Shown piece by piece: positions 39,819 through 48,899 of a DNA stretch of 64,000 nucleotides. A program made the position numbers and the translations under genes. The notes under the pieces are model-generated. The model was given only the letters and a program-made list of their open reading frames with translations. It was not told the DNA's origin and did not search any database. Numbering within the stretch: the stretch's first letter is position 1; each line of letters starts with the position of its first letter. The DNA is from Pseudomonas hygromyciniae (lineage in GTDB: Bacteria > Pseudomonadota > Gammaproteobacteria > Pseudomonadales > Pseudomonadaceae). The stretch is from positions 3,594,501 to 3,658,500 of the forward strand of contig NZ_CP070506.1 of assembly GCF_016925675.1 (NCBI RefSeq), in the 5' to 3' direction.

Positions 39819-41426
39819 ATGGCCACCCTGCACACCCAACTCAATCCGCGTTCGGCTGAATTTGCCGCCAATAGCGCGGCAATGCTCAAACAGGTCGACG
39901 CCCTGCACACCCTGCTCGCCCAGGTCCAGCAAGGCGGCGGCAGCAAGGCCCAGGAGCGCCACACGTCCCGGGGCAAGCTGTTACCGCGCGAGCGCATCAA
40001 CCGCCTGCTTGACCCAGGCTCGGCGTTCCTTGAGCTCAGCCAACTGGCGGCGTATCAGGTCTATGGTGAAGACGTACCGGCTGCTGGCGTGATCGCCGGG
40101 ATCGGCCGGGTCGAAGGCGTGGAATGCATGATCGTCGCCAACGACGCCACGGTAAAAGGCGGTTCCTATTACCCGCTGACCGTGAAAAAACACCTGCGCG
40201 CACAAACCATCGCCGAACAGAATCGCCTACCGTGCATCTACCTGGTGGATTCCGGCGGCGCCAACCTGCCGCGCCAGGATGAAGTGTTTCCCGACCGCGA
40301 GCACTTTGGGCGGATCTTCTTCAACCAGGCCAACATGAGTGCCCAAGGCATCCCGCAAATTGCCGTGGTCATGGGCTCCTGCACCGCCGGTGGTGCCTAT
40401 GTGCCAGCGATGGCCGACGAAGCGATCATGGTGCGCCAGCAGGCGACCATCTTCCTCGCCGGCCCGCCACTGGTGAAGGCCGCCACGGGCGAAGTGGTCA
40501 GCGCCGAAGACCTTGGCGGTGCCGATGTGCACTGCAAGATCTCCGGGGTGGCCGACCATTACGCCGACAGCGACGAACACGCCCTGGCCCTGGCCCGCCG
40601 TAGCGTCGCCAACCTCAATTGGCGCAAACAGGGGCAGTTGCAACAACGCACGCCGGTCGCGCCGTTGTATGCCAGCGACGAGTTGTACGGGGTGATCCCG
40701 GCCGACGCCAAGCAACCGTTCGATGTGCGCGAAGTGATTGCGCGACTGGTGGACGGCTCGGTCTTCGATGAATTCAAGGCGCTGTTCGGCACCACGCTGG
40801 TCTGCGGGTTTGCCCATTTGCATGGCTATCCCATCGCGATCCTTGGCAATAACGGCATCCTCTTCGCCGAAGCTGCGCAAAAAGGCGCGCACTTTATCGA
40901 GCTGGCCTGCCAGCGCGGGATTCCCCTGCTGTTCTTGCAGAACATCACCGGCTTTATGGTCGGGCAGAAATACGAAGCCGGCGGCATCGCCAAGCACGGC
41001 GCCAAGCTGGTCACCGCCGTGGCCTGTGCCAAGGTACCGAAATTCACAGTGATCATCGGTGGCAGCTTTGGTGCCGGTAACTACGGGATGTGCGGACGGG
41101 CCTACGACCCGCGCTTTTTGTGGATGTGGCCCAACGCACGCATTGGCGTGATGGGTGCCGAACAGGCGGCCGGCGTGCTGGTGCAGGTCAAGCGCGAACA
41201 AGCCGAACGCAGTGGTCAGGGGTTCAGCGCCGAGGAAGAAGCGCAGATCAAGCAGCCGATCCTCGACCAGTATGAAACCCAGGGCCACCCCTACTACTCC
41301 AGCGCCCGCCTGTGGGATGACGGTGTCATCGACCCTTTGCAGACCCGTGACGTGCTGGCCCTGGCCTTGTCCGCCGCACTGAATGCCCCCATCGAGCCGA
41401 GCCGCTTCGGCGTGTTCCGCATGTAA
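39819..41426 (+). CDS. liuB: Methylcrotonoyl-CoA carboxylase, carboxyltransferase (beta) subunit
   Basis: 535 aa with the two crotonase-like carboxyltransferase halves: [32 protein letters not shown] and [15 protein letters not shown] with [20 protein letters not shown]. These are signatures of the MCC beta subunit. It transfers CO2 from carboxybiotin to 3-methylcrotonyl-CoA. It lies 11 bases after liuA and pairs with LiuD. Confidence 0.94.
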   Translation: MATLHTQLNPRSAEFAANSAAMLKQVDALHTLLAQVQQGGGSKAQERHTSRGKLLPRERINRLLDPGSAFLELSQLAAYQVYGEDVPAAGVIAGIGRVEGVECMIVANDATVKGGSYYPLTVKKHLRAQTIAEQNRLPCIYLVDSGGANLPRQDEVFPDREHFGRIFFNQANMSAQGIPQIAVVMGSCTAGGAYVPAMADEAIMVRQQATIFLAGPPLVKAATGEVVSAEDLGGADVHCKISGVADHYADSDEHALALARRSVANLNWRKQGQLQQRTPVAPLYASDELYGVIPADAKQPFDVREVIARLVDGSVFDEFKALFGTTLVCGFAHLHGYPIAILGNNGILFAEAAQKGAHFIELACQRGIPLLFLQNITGFMVGQKYEAGGIAKHGAKLVTAVACAKVPKFTVIIGGSFGAGNYGMCGRAYDPRFLWMWPNARIGVMGAEQAAGVLVQVKREQAERSGQGFSAEEEAQIKQPILDQYETQGHPYYSSARLWDDGVIDPLQTRDVLALALSAALNAPIEPSRFGVFRM

Positions 41427-41440
41427 TTGGAGCTGCACCC

Positions 41441-42247
41441 ATGAGCGATTTCAACACCGTTGAACTGGTGAACGACCCCCGTGGCTTTGCCACGCTGTGG
41501 TTGAGCCGGGAAGAGAAAAACAACGCGTTCAATGCCGAAATGATCCGTGAGCTGATCATTGCCCTGGATCAGGTACAGGCCGATGCGTCCCTGCGCTTTC
41601 TGGTGGTACGCGGGCGCGGCAAGCATTTCAGCGCCGGCGCGGACCTGGCCTGGATGCAGCAGTCGGCCGAGCTGGATTACCACACCAACCTTGACGACGC
41701 CCGCGAGCTGGCGGAGTTGATGTACAACCTGGCCAAGCTGAAAATCCCGACCCTGGCCGTGGTCCAGGGCGCAGCGTATGGCGGTGCCCTGGGCCTGATC
41801 AGTTGCTGCGACATGGCCATTGGCGCCGATGACGCGCAGTTCTGTCTGTCGGAAGTGCGCATCGGTCTCGCACCGGCGGTCATCAGCCCGTTTGTGGTGC
41901 AGGCGATTGGCGAGCGCGCGGCCCGGCGTTATGCCCTGACCGCAGAACGCTTCGACGGCCAGCAGGCGCAGGCGATCGGGCTATTGGCGCAAAGCTATCC
42001 CCTCGATGAGCTGAATCAACAGGTCGAGCAGTGGACCGCCAATCTGCTGCTCAACAGCCCGGCCGCCATGCGCGCCAGCAAGGACCTGCTGCGTGAAGTC
42101 GGCAACGGCGCGCTCACCCCGGCCTTGCGCCGTTACTGCGAAAACGCCATCTCACGCATCCGCGTCAGCGCCGAGGGCCAGGAAGGCTTGCGCGCGTTTT
42201 TGCAAAAGCGTGCACCCAGCTGGCAGTCCCAGGAGCATCGTTCATGA
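41441..42247 (+). CDS. liuC: Methylglutaconyl-CoA hydratase
   Basis: 268 aa crotonase-fold protein. The oxyanion-hole segments are GRGKHFSAGADLAWMQ and QGAAYGGALGLISCCDMAIG, and the active-site Glu lies in FCLSEVRIGLAPAVISPFVV. It hydrates 3-methylglutaconyl-CoA to HMG-CoA, the substrate of LiuE. The stop codon overlaps the liuD start (ATGA). Confidence 0.92.
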   Translation: MSDFNTVELVNDPRGFATLWLSREEKNNAFNAEMIRELIIALDQVQADASLRFLVVRGRGKHFSAGADLAWMQQSAELDYHTNLDDARELAELMYNLAKLKIPTLAVVQGAAYGGALGLISCCDMAIGADDAQFCLSEVRIGLAPAVISPFVVQAIGERAARRYALTAERFDGQQAQAIGLLAQSYPLDELNQQVEQWTANLLLNSPAAMRASKDLLREVGNGALTPALRRYCENAISRIRVSAEGQEGLRAFLQKRAPSWQSQEHRS

Positions 42248-44196
42248 GTTCACCGTTGATTACCTGCGTGCTGGTGGCCAACCGTGGCGAAATCGCCTGC
42301 CGGGTCATGCGCACGGCCAAAGCTTTGGGCATGACCACCGTTGCCGTGCATAGCGCCACGGACCGCGATGCGCGCCATAGCCGCGAAGCCGATATCCGCG
42401 TGGACCTGGGCGGCAGCAAGGCCGCCGACAGCTACCTGCAGATCGACAAATTGATTGCCGCCGCCAAAGCCAGCGGCGCCCAGGCGATTCATCCTGGCTA
42501 TGGCTTTCTTTCCGAAAACCCGGGCTTTGCGCGGGCAATTGAAGACGCCGGGCTGATTTTCCTCGGCCCGCCTGCTTCGGCCATTGATGCCATGGGCAGC
42601 AAATCCGCGGCCAAGGCGCTGATGGAAACCGCCGGCGTGCCGCTGGTACCGGGTTACCACGGTGCCGGGCAGGATCTGGAAACCTTCCGCCAGGCCGCCG
42701 CGCGCATTGGCTACCCGGTGCTGCTCAAGGCCACCGCTGGCGGCGGCGGCAAAGGCATGAAAGTGGTCGAGGACGAAAGCCAACTGGCCGAAGCCCTGGC
42801 CTCGGCCCAGCGTGAAGCGCTGTCGTCGTTTGGCAACGCGCAGATGTTGGTGGAGAAATACCTGATCAAGCCGCGCCACGTGGAGATCCAGGTATTTGCC
42901 GACCAGCATGGCAATTGCCTGTACCTCAATGAGCGCGACTGCTCGATCCAGCGTCGCCACCAAAAGGTCGTCGAAGAAGCCCCGGCGCCCGGTCTCAGCC
43001 CGGCCCTGCGCCAGGCCATGGGTGAGGCGGCGGTACGCGCGGCCCAGGCGATTGGCTATGTCGGCGCCGGCACCGTGGAGTTCCTGCTGGATGCGCGCGG
43101 CGAGTTCTTCTTCATGGAGATGAACACCCGTTTGCAGGTGGAACACCCGGTAACCGAGGCCATCACCGGCCTGGACTTGGTGGCCTGGCAAATTCGCGTG
43201 GCTCAAGGTGAGCCGCTGCCGATGACCCAGGAGCAAGTGCCGTTGCGCGGCCACGCCATCGAAGTGCGGCTGTATGCCGAAGACCCGAGCCATGACTTTT
43301 TACCGGCCACCGGGCATCTGGCGCTGTACCGCGAGTCGGCACCAGGCCCGGGACGCCGGGTGGACAGCGGCGTCGAGCAAGGCGACGACGTATCACCCTT
43401 CTACGACCCGATGCTCGGCAAGCTGATCGCCTGGGGCGAGGACCGCGAACAAGCGCGCCTGCGCCTTTTGAGCATGCTGGACGAGTTTGCGGTCGGCGGC
43501 TTGAAGACCAACCTGGGCTTTTTGCGGCGCATCATCGGCCATCCCGCGTTCGCTGCGGCGCAGTTGGATACCGGGTTTATCCCGCGTTATCAGGAACAAC
43601 TGCTGCCTGTCGCCAGCGCGTTGAGCGATGAGTTCTGGCAGGCCGCCGGCCATGCCTTTATGCAAAGCCAACTGCCTCGGCTGCGCAACGACGACCCCGC
43701 CTCGCCGTGGGCTGCGGCGCTGGGCTTTCGCACAGGCCTGCCTGCCGAGACGTCACTGCATTTGAGCTGCGACGGCCAGGACCGCCTGGTGACGTTGCAA
43801 ACCACCACTGCGCCGCAACTGCGGGACGAACACCTGTGGATCGAAGACGCCGGCATACGCCGCTCGCATCTGGCGGTGCGCCATGGCCAGACGCTGTTCC
43901 TGCGCTGGCAGGGTGAAATGCGCAGCGTGACGCTGTTTGATCCGATCGCCGCCGTCGATGCCGGGCAGGCGCATCAGGGTGGCCTTACTGCGCCGATGAA
44001 CGGCAGCATCGTGCGGGTGCTGGTGGAAGTCGGCCAGACGGTTGAGGCCGGCACGCAATTGGTGGTGCTCGAAGCGATGAAGATGGAGCACAGCATCCGT
44101 GCGCCCCATAACGGCGTGGTCAAGGCGTTGTATTGCCAGGAAGGTGAAATGGTCGGTGAAGGGAGTGCATTGGTGGAACTGGAGGCCCAGCCCTAG
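42244..44196 (+). CDS. liuD: Methylcrotonoyl-CoA carboxylase, biotin carboxylase/BCCP (alpha) subunit
   Basis: 650 aa. The biotin carboxylase domain (about residues 1-450) has LLKATAGGGGKGMKVV (ATP loop), NERDCSIQRRHQKVVEE and FFMEMNTRLQVEHPVTE. The C-terminal biotinyl domain has LEAMKMEHS, with the biotinylated Lys near residue 617. With LiuB it forms methylcrotonyl-CoA carboxylase. Its 3' end overlaps the end of the convergent S24 repressor gene by 4 bases. Confidence 0.94.
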   Translation: MSSPLITCVLVANRGEIACRVMRTAKALGMTTVAVHSATDRDARHSREADIRVDLGGSKAADSYLQIDKLIAAAKASGAQAIHPGYGFLSENPGFARAIEDAGLIFLGPPASAIDAMGSKSAAKALMETAGVPLVPGYHGAGQDLETFRQAAARIGYPVLLKATAGGGGKGMKVVEDESQLAEALASAQREALSSFGNAQMLVEKYLIKPRHVEIQVFADQHGNCLYLNERDCSIQRRHQKVVEEAPAPGLSPALRQAMGEAAVRAAQAIGYVGAGTVEFLLDARGEFFFMEMNTRLQVEHPVTEAITGLDLVAWQIRVAQGEPLPMTQEQVPLRGHAIEVRLYAEDPSHDFLPATGHLALYRESAPGPGRRVDSGVEQGDDVSPFYDPMLGKLIAWGEDREQARLRLLSMLDEFAVGGLKTNLGFLRRIIGHPAFAAAQLDTGFIPRYQEQLLPVASALSDEFWQAAGHAFMQSQLPRLRNDDPASPWAAALGFRTGLPAETSLHLSCDGQDRLVTLQTTTAPQLRDEHLWIEDAGIRRSHLAVRHGQTLFLRWQGEMRSVTLFDPIAAVDAGQAHQGGLTAPMNGSIVRVLVEVGQTVEAGTQLVVLEAMKMEHSIRAPHNGVVKALYCQEGEMVGEGSALVELEAQP

Positions 44197-44840
44197 AACT
44201 TCACCGTGGCCTGGACCACTACGCCGATGATCCGGCAGTCATCGGTGAGCAATGCCTTTGGGTAGGTCGGGTTGAGCGGCACCAGATAACGCTGGCCGCT
44301 TTCCTCCAGCAGCTTGCGAAACGTCGCCTGGCTGCTGCCCGCCCATTGGGCCACCACCAGTTTGCCGGGCTCGGCGTCGAGGGCCGGGTCCACCAGGATC
44401 ATCATGCCGTCGGCGATGCTTGGCCCGCTGGGCGCGGTCATTGCATCGCCGCTCACCTGGAGCCAGAACGCCTCGCCGTCGGCGTCGTAGTCACTCGCCT
44501 GAAAACGCGCAGGACCGTAGGCCGGACGTTGTTCGTGGACCTGGCAAGGCTGTTTCCAGTCTTTTACCGGGTAGCGAAAATACGGGTTGTATTGAAGGGC
44601 CGGCGCGGCTTCATCTTCGCCCGGGCCGTCACCCTTCTCGCGGATCACCAGCGCTGCTTCCAGATAACCCAGGCCCAGCTCTTCGAGCACCCGGTTCATA
44701 TCGGCGAGGCTCGGTACCCGGCGCTTGCCCAGCCAATGGCCAATGCCGCCCTGGGACATGCCCATGCGTGCCGCCAGTTGATTCTGCGTGACCTTGCGGG
44801 CCTTCATGTTGGCTTTGACCAACGCTATCCATTTATCCAT
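44193..44840 (-). CDS. S24/LexA-like phage-type repressor
   Basis: 215 aa from ATG 44838-44840 (MDKWIALVKANMKARKVTQN). N-terminal XRE-type HTH: NQLAARMGMSQGGIGHWLGK. C-terminal S24 peptidase fold: QVSGDAMTAPSGPSIADG, with the Ser nucleophile in SGDAM, and PGKLVVAQW with the Lys base. This is a CI/PrtR-like repressor that can self-cleave in response to RecA, with no other prophage gene beside it. Two matching operators lie upstream, and the divergent DUF3077/DUF6124-type gene is a possible target. Confidence 0.88.
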   Translation of the reverse strand: MDKWIALVKANMKARKVTQNQLAARMGMSQGGIGHWLGKRRVPSLADMNRVLEELGLGYLEAALVIREKGDGPGEDEAAPALQYNPYFRYPVKDWKQPCQVHEQRPAYGPARFQASDYDADGEAFWLQVSGDAMTAPSGPSIADGMMILVDPALDAEPGKLVVAQWAGSSQATFRKLLEESGQRYLVPLNPTYPKALLTDDCRIIGVVVQATVKF

Positions 44841-44849
44841 GGGGCAGAC

Positions 44850-44923
44850 AATACCGGGTGTATTGATGACGACAATAAACAGTTTGTAGTAATCAATCAA
44901 ATGACATAAATACAGATCGTATT
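44850..44923. promoter_or_regulatory. Two operators AATAC-N5-GTATT
   Basis: AATAC-CGGGT-GTATT at 44850-44864 and AATAC-AGATC-GTATT at 44909-44923 have identical arms and spacing, 59 bp apart. They sit just upstream of the S24 repressor gene and before the divergent DUF3077/DUF6124-type gene. Binding by the repressor is inferred. Confidence 0.7.
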
Positions 44924-44969
44924 ATTATCACGCTTACCTCTTCACCTTCCCACCCAGAGCGCAGATCTC

Positions 44970-45317
44970 ATGACCACACCTCCGGATCACCTGCCCGGTA
45001 CACCTGATAATGATGAAATAAAATTTTTACAGGGCAGCGACGCAGCCCGTCGTGCGCTGGACTACTACTTGAAAGAAGATCCAGGCCCGACACCGGACGA
45101 TGAAACCTGGTTCGAGGCCAATCCCACGGTCAGCAGCGAGGAAGCCCTGATCCACGCGTCGGACCTGCTGCGCAGCGCCGCCGCCATCGCGTATGAGCTG
45201 GCGAACAATAAGCTGGGAGGCACCCGGGACCTGGCGTTTTCGGTGGTGTATCTAATTGATATGGCCAAGGCCATGCTGGAGCGTCCACTGCAACTGGCAG
45301 ACGGGAAAACCTCGTAA
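44970..45317 (+). CDS. DUF3077/DUF6124-family small protein
   Basis: 115 aa, acidic N-terminus. The family-like helical core reads EALIHASDLLRSAAAIAYELANN, then DLAFSVVYLIDMAKAMLERP. Members are abundant, small, Pseudomonas-specific proteins of unknown function. No signal peptide or membrane segment is seen. It is divergent from the S24 repressor gene, with an operator in the shared interval. The pseudogene at 14482-14710 is a relative. Confidence 0.75.
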   Translation: MTTPPDHLPGTPDNDEIKFLQGSDAARRALDYYLKEDPGPTPDDETWFEANPTVSSEEALIHASDLLRSAAAIAYELANNKLGGTRDLAFSVVYLIDMAKAMLERPLQLADGKTS

Positions 45318-45374
45318 CCAGACGGGTGTGCAGGAACAGAAGGAAAAATATTTCTATCAGGCAGATAAAAACAT

Positions 45375-45406
45375 TTGACTTGCAAATGATAATGATTATT
45401 ATTGCA
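45375..45406 (+). promoter_or_regulatory. Fur-controlled promoter of PrrF
   Basis: TTGACT (45375-45380), a 16-base spacer and TATTAT (45397-45402) form the promoter. GATAATGATTATTATTGCA (45388-45406) is a near-consensus Fur box covering the -10. Iron-loaded Fur should shut the RNA off. Confidence 0.88.
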
Positions 45407-45408
45407 AG

Positions 45409-45524
45409 CAGCTGGTCGCGAGATCAGTCGATAGACCAAGAGACCTTAGGTCGGACTCTTGGAATATCTCCTCATCAGGCTAATCACGGTTTTTGACCCG
45501 GCTCTTTGGCCGGGTCTTTTTTTT
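45409..45524 (+). ncRNA. prrF: PrrF iron-responsive small RNA
   Basis: About 115 nt beginning near GCTGGTCGCGAGATCAG. It contains the conserved PrrF core (GACTCTTGGAATATCTCC, then CTCATCAGGCTAATCACGG) and ends in a GACCCGGC/GCCGGGTC hairpin with eight Ts. PrrF RNAs are the Pseudomonas counterparts of RyhB: under iron starvation they pair with and repress mRNAs for non-essential iron proteins. Unlike the tandem prrF1-prrF2 of P. aeruginosa, only one copy is present here. I recognised it from the core sequence; the number (F1 or F2) cannot be assigned. Confidence 0.93.
45495..45524 (+). terminator. PrrF terminator
   Basis: A perfect 8-bp stem GACCCGGC / GCCGGGTC (45495-45516) followed by eight Ts. 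Confidence 0.92.
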
Positions 45525-45654
45525 GCCAGTTATTCTGGCGTGGCTTCAGGCTAATGAAGACTGTGTGTTGCTTGATGGCGCGCATGGTAGCAAAAGACCA
45601 TCAGCGAAAGAAAGCCGAGAAAGCGCTCTGGCCCGGTTCTTTCCAAATTAGCAC

Positions 45655-45670
45655 TTGAGAATCAATCTCA
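45655..45670. promoter_or_regulatory. Fur-box-like palindrome between PrrF and the carboxypeptidase gene
   Basis: TTGAGAATCAATCTCA resembles the GAGAAT-N-ATTCTC form of Fur sites. Apart from this, 45525-45797 holds nothing I can identify except a doubtful 43-codon ORF at 45695-45826 that overlaps the next gene. Confidence 0.4.
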
Positions 45671-45797
45671 TAGACTCTAAGCTGCTGCTGCGTCATGGAC
45701 GACGCCCCCTCCTTTTTCGCAACAATTTGCGTCCCAAACTTTACCCCGCCCCTGTGTAAACTGCCTGTCACATCTCTCATATTCAGGCAACCAGACT

Positions 45798-46949
45798 ATG
45801 ACCGTGGCCTTGACCTCCATTAAAATCACCAGCGATTTCGACAGCGGCAATATCCAGGTGCTCGACACCCGCGATGCCCATCAACTGTTACTGGCGATCA
45901 AACCCGATACCCGTAGCCAGCACTTCCAATGGTTCCACTTCAAGGCCGAAGGTATGCACATTGGTCATACCCATACCTTTCGCTTGAGCAACGCCGGTCA
46001 GTCCTCCTACAAACATGCCTGGAGCGGCTACAACGCCGTGGCGTCCTACGACCATATCAACTGGTTCCGCGTGCCTACACGCTTTGATGGCGAAACCTTG
46101 CACATCGAATTCAAGACCGAGCAAAAGCACGCCTGGCTCGCCTACTTCGAACCCTACAGCCGCGAGCGTCACGCCTGGTTGATCGACCGGGCGCTGAACC
46201 GCGCGGGCACCCAATTGCTGGCGACCGGCAAGAGCGTCGAGGGCCGTGATATTCCCCTGCTACGCCGTGGCAAGGGCGGCGCGGGGCAGCGCAAAGTGTG
46301 GATCATCGCCCAGCAGCACCCCGGTGAGCACATGGCCGAGTGGTTTATGGAAGGCATCATCGAGCGCCTGCAACAGGACGGTGATGACGAGCTGAAAAAA
46401 CTGCTGGCCGCCGCCGACCTCTACCTGGTGCCGAACATGAACCCGGATGGTGCGTTCCACGGCCATCTGCGCACCAACGCCATGGGCCAGGACCTTAATC
46501 GCGCCTGGCAAAGCGCAAGCCAGGAGCAGAGCCCGGAAGTGCTGTTCGTCCAACAGCAAATGGAAAAATACGGCGTCGACCTGTTCCTGGATATCCACGG
46601 CGACGAGGAAATTCCCTACGTGTTCACCGCAGGTTGTGAAGGTAACCCCGGCTATACGCCGCGTATCGAGGCCCTGGAAAAACACTTTCGCAGCCACTTG
46701 AGCGAGCTGACCCGCGACTTCCAGACCACCCATGGCTACACCCGCGACTTGCCAGGCCAGGCCAATATGACCCTGGCCTGCAACAGCGTGGGCGAGCAGT
46801 TCGATTGCCTGTCCCTGACCCTGGAAATGCCGTTCAAGGACAATGACGATGCGCCCGACCCTCATACCGGCTGGTCCGGCAAACGCTCACTGCAACTGGG
46901 CAAGGACGTGCTGAGCAGCGTGGCGGATATAGTCGACGTACTGCGCTGA
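45798..46949 (+). CDS. M14-family zinc carboxypeptidase (cytosolic CCP-like)
   Basis: 383 aa with no signal peptide. An N-terminal beta domain (about 1-115) precedes the peptidase domain, as in the cytosolic carboxypeptidase/AGBL group. Zinc ligands: HPGEHMAEW (His, Glu) and LDIHGDEEIP (His). The catalytic Glu is in TLEMPFKDN near residue 345, and the substrate-binding NMNPDGAFHGHLRTN and DLNRAW motifs are intact. It should remove C-terminal residues in the cytoplasm; the substrate is unknown (peptidoglycan peptides or modified protein tails are possible). Confidence 0.9.
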   Translation: MTVALTSIKITSDFDSGNIQVLDTRDAHQLLLAIKPDTRSQHFQWFHFKAEGMHIGHTHTFRLSNAGQSSYKHAWSGYNAVASYDHINWFRVPTRFDGETLHIEFKTEQKHAWLAYFEPYSRERHAWLIDRALNRAGTQLLATGKSVEGRDIPLLRRGKGGAGQRKVWIIAQQHPGEHMAEWFMEGIIERLQQDGDDELKKLLAAADLYLVPNMNPDGAFHGHLRTNAMGQDLNRAWQSASQEQSPEVLFVQQQMEKYGVDLFLDIHGDEEIPYVFTAGCEGNPGYTPRIEALEKHFRSHLSELTRDFQTTHGYTRDLPGQANMTLACNSVGEQFDCLSLTLEMPFKDNDDAPDPHTGWSGKRSLQLGKDVLSSVADIVDVLR

Positions 46950-46974
46950 TCCTGGCCAACCCGGGGGGGCCGAT

Positions 46975-47430
46975 TCAGCCCCCGGGTTGCGCTGACACCC
47001 GCAGGCATTCCTGCGGCTCGAGTACCCGGCCATCCGCTGCACGTACCTGCAAGGGCTGCAGGGGCTGGCCGTGCTCCCGGTCCAGCATCACCGAATGCGC
47101 CTCGCCTTCGGCATAGAAAAAACCCTCGCCCCACTGCCGCAACCCAATGATCACGGCAAACAGCCCCCTGCCCTTTTCCGTCAACACATACTCCTGATAA
47201 GCGCTGCCATCGGAGGCCGGGACGACCTCGAGAATCCCGTGGGCCACCAGGTCGCGCAGGCGCGCCGACAGAATGTTCTTGGCCATCCCCAGGCTGCGCT
47301 GGAACTCGCCAAAACGGCGGATGCCATCGAATGCATCGCGAATGATCAACAGCGCCCAACCATCGCCAATGGCCTCCAGTGAGCGCGCCACCGGGCATTC
47401 GGCACTTTCAAAGCGGGTGAGTTTGACCAT
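46975..47430 (-). CDS. HxlR-family transcriptional regulator
   Basis: 151 aa winged-helix protein. The HxlR signature is CPVARSLEAIGDGWALLIIRDAF, then RRFGEFQRSLGMAKNILSARL and the wing YVLTEKGRGL. A 40-residue C-terminal extension is present. It is divergent from an MFS exporter gene, its likely target; the signal is not known. Confidence 0.9.
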   Translation of the reverse strand: MVKLTRFESAECPVARSLEAIGDGWALLIIRDAFDGIRRFGEFQRSLGMAKNILSARLRDLVAHGILEVVPASDGSAYQEYVLTEKGRGLFAVIIGLRQWGEGFFYAEGEAHSVMLDREHGQPLQPLQVRAADGRVLEPQECLRVSAQPGG

Positions 47431-47526
47431 GGGTAACGCCTGCCTGACAGAAATGTAGTTGCAATATAAAACCGGAATACCTACCGTACAACTGGTTTCA
47501 TTTCAAAACCATAACGAGCATCCAAT

Positions 47527-48744
47527 ATGCCAAAATCCCCCTTGAGTGGCGCGGTCGTGCTGCTGTTTGCCATTGCCTGTGGTTTGTCGGTAGCGAATGT
47601 CTATTACGCCCAACCCCTGCTCGATGCCATGGCCATGACGTTTTCCATGGACCCCGCCACCGTCGGCATCGTGATCAGCCTGACCCAGGTCGGTTATGGC
47701 GTCGGCCTGTTATTGCTGGTGCCGTTGGGAGACCTGCTCAATCGCCGCTACTTGATTGTCTGCCAGTTGCTGCTCTCGACCTGCGCGGTATTGCTGGTCG
47801 CGCTGTCCAGCAGCAGCTCGTGGTTCCTGGCTGGCCTGCTGCTGACGGGCCTGCTCGCCGTGGTGGCCCAGGTGTTGGTGGCCTATGCCGCCAACCTGGC
47901 GCGGCCCGAGCAACGGGGGCATGTGGTAGGCCTGGTGACCAGTGGCATCGTGGTCGGCCTGCTGCTGGCGCGCACGGTATCCGGGATCATGGCGGACCTG
48001 GCCGGCTGGCGCTCGGTGTACCTGTTGTCGGCCGGCTTGACGTTGCTGATGGCGCTATTGCTCTGGCGTATCTTGCCTGCCGCCGAACAGCCTCGCACGC
48101 CGGGCTCCTATGGGCAGTTGCTAGGCTCGGTGTTGCGCCTTTTGCGCGAGGAAAAAGTCCTGCGAGATCGTGCGGTGCTGGCGTTGCTGACGTTTGCCGC
48201 TGGCACCGTGCTCTGGACGCCTTTGGTGTTGGCGTTGAGCACTCCGCCATTGTCGTTGTCCCACACCCAGATCGGCCTGTTCGGCCTTGCCGGTGCCGCC
48301 GGCGCGCTGGGCGCGGCCCATGCCGGACGCCTGGCCGACCGCGGCCTGGCCCAATGGACCAGCGGCGCCGCCCTGCTGCTGATGCTGCTGTCGTGGCTGG
48401 CCATCGCCTTCACCCAGTCCTCGTTATGGGCGTTATTGCTCGGCGTCATTACCTTCGACCTCGGCCTGCAAGCCGTGCATGTCACCAGCCAAAGCCTGAT
48501 CTATAGCGTGCGCCCCGACGCCCAGAGCAGGCTGGTGGCCGCCTACATGCTGTTCTATTCGGCAGGCAGCGCCCTGGGCTCGGTCTTGGCCACGATGATG
48601 TACGCCTGGGCCGGCTGGCTCGGCGTGTGCGCCCTGGGCGCCGCCATCAACCTGTTGGCCCTGGTTTACTGGCGGTTTACCCTCGGTGCTCAGCCTTTGC
48701 CGAACATGCTGTGTAACACGTCATCACGACGCACCCAGCCATGA
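47527..48744 (+). CDS. MFS transporter (DHA1, YnfM/AraJ-like)
   Basis: 405 aa with 12 hydrophobic segments. The start is SVANVYYAQPLLDAMA, typical of the Bcr/AraJ-like exporters. Motif A is GDLLNRR near residue 68 and the duplicated loop in the second half is AGRLADRG. Probably a proton-driven exporter of a small compound, regulated by the divergent HxlR protein. Its 3' end overlaps, on the opposite strand, the small membrane-protein remnant at 48690-48869. Confidence 0.88.
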   Translation: MPKSPLSGAVVLLFAIACGLSVANVYYAQPLLDAMAMTFSMDPATVGIVISLTQVGYGVGLLLLVPLGDLLNRRYLIVCQLLLSTCAVLLVALSSSSSWFLAGLLLTGLLAVVAQVLVAYAANLARPEQRGHVVGLVTSGIVVGLLLARTVSGIMADLAGWRSVYLLSAGLTLLMALLLWRILPAAEQPRTPGSYGQLLGSVLRLLREEKVLRDRAVLALLTFAAGTVLWTPLVLALSTPPLSLSHTQIGLFGLAGAAGALGAAHAGRLADRGLAQWTSGAALLLMLLSWLAIAFTQSSLWALLLGVITFDLGLQAVHVTSQSLIYSVRPDAQSRLVAAYMLFYSAGSALGSVLATMMYAWAGWLGVCALGAAINLLALVYWRFTLGAQPLPNMLCNTSSRRTQP

Positions 48745-48869
48745 AGCAACGCCGCCGCCAAATGCCACAACACCGGCAGACGCTCGATCACCATCGCCAA
48801 AATCGCAATCCCCAGAGGCTGTAGGCGTTTTCAGAACAAGTACCAGATGGCGGTATTGCTCGGATTCAT
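48690..48869 (-). pseudogene. Small membrane ORF / cytochrome b561-like remnant with in-frame TGA
   Basis: From ATG 48867-48869 the frame reads MNPSNTAIWYLF, hits a TGA, then continues KRLQPLGIAILAMVIERLPV and LWHLAAALLHGWVRRDDVLHSMFGKG to a TGA at 48690-48692. The last part resembles the C-terminal helix and tail of cytochrome b561 proteins (compare HHYFMRDNTVLRMLP in the gene at 61504). It starts 31 bases after the reductase gene ends and is on the same strand, so it may be a third, broken operon member. Homology is weak and inferred by eye. Confidence 0.45.
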
Positions 48870-48899
48870 CCCGCGCCTCTGTTCGTGCCAAACCGTTGC

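Noticed and set aside
40227..41438. 403-codon open frame antisense to liuB
   Set aside because: Shadow of liuB.
44346..44909. 187-codon frame opposite the S24 repressor gene
   Set aside because: It covers the repressor gene and its operator region; no ribosome site and no family resemblance.
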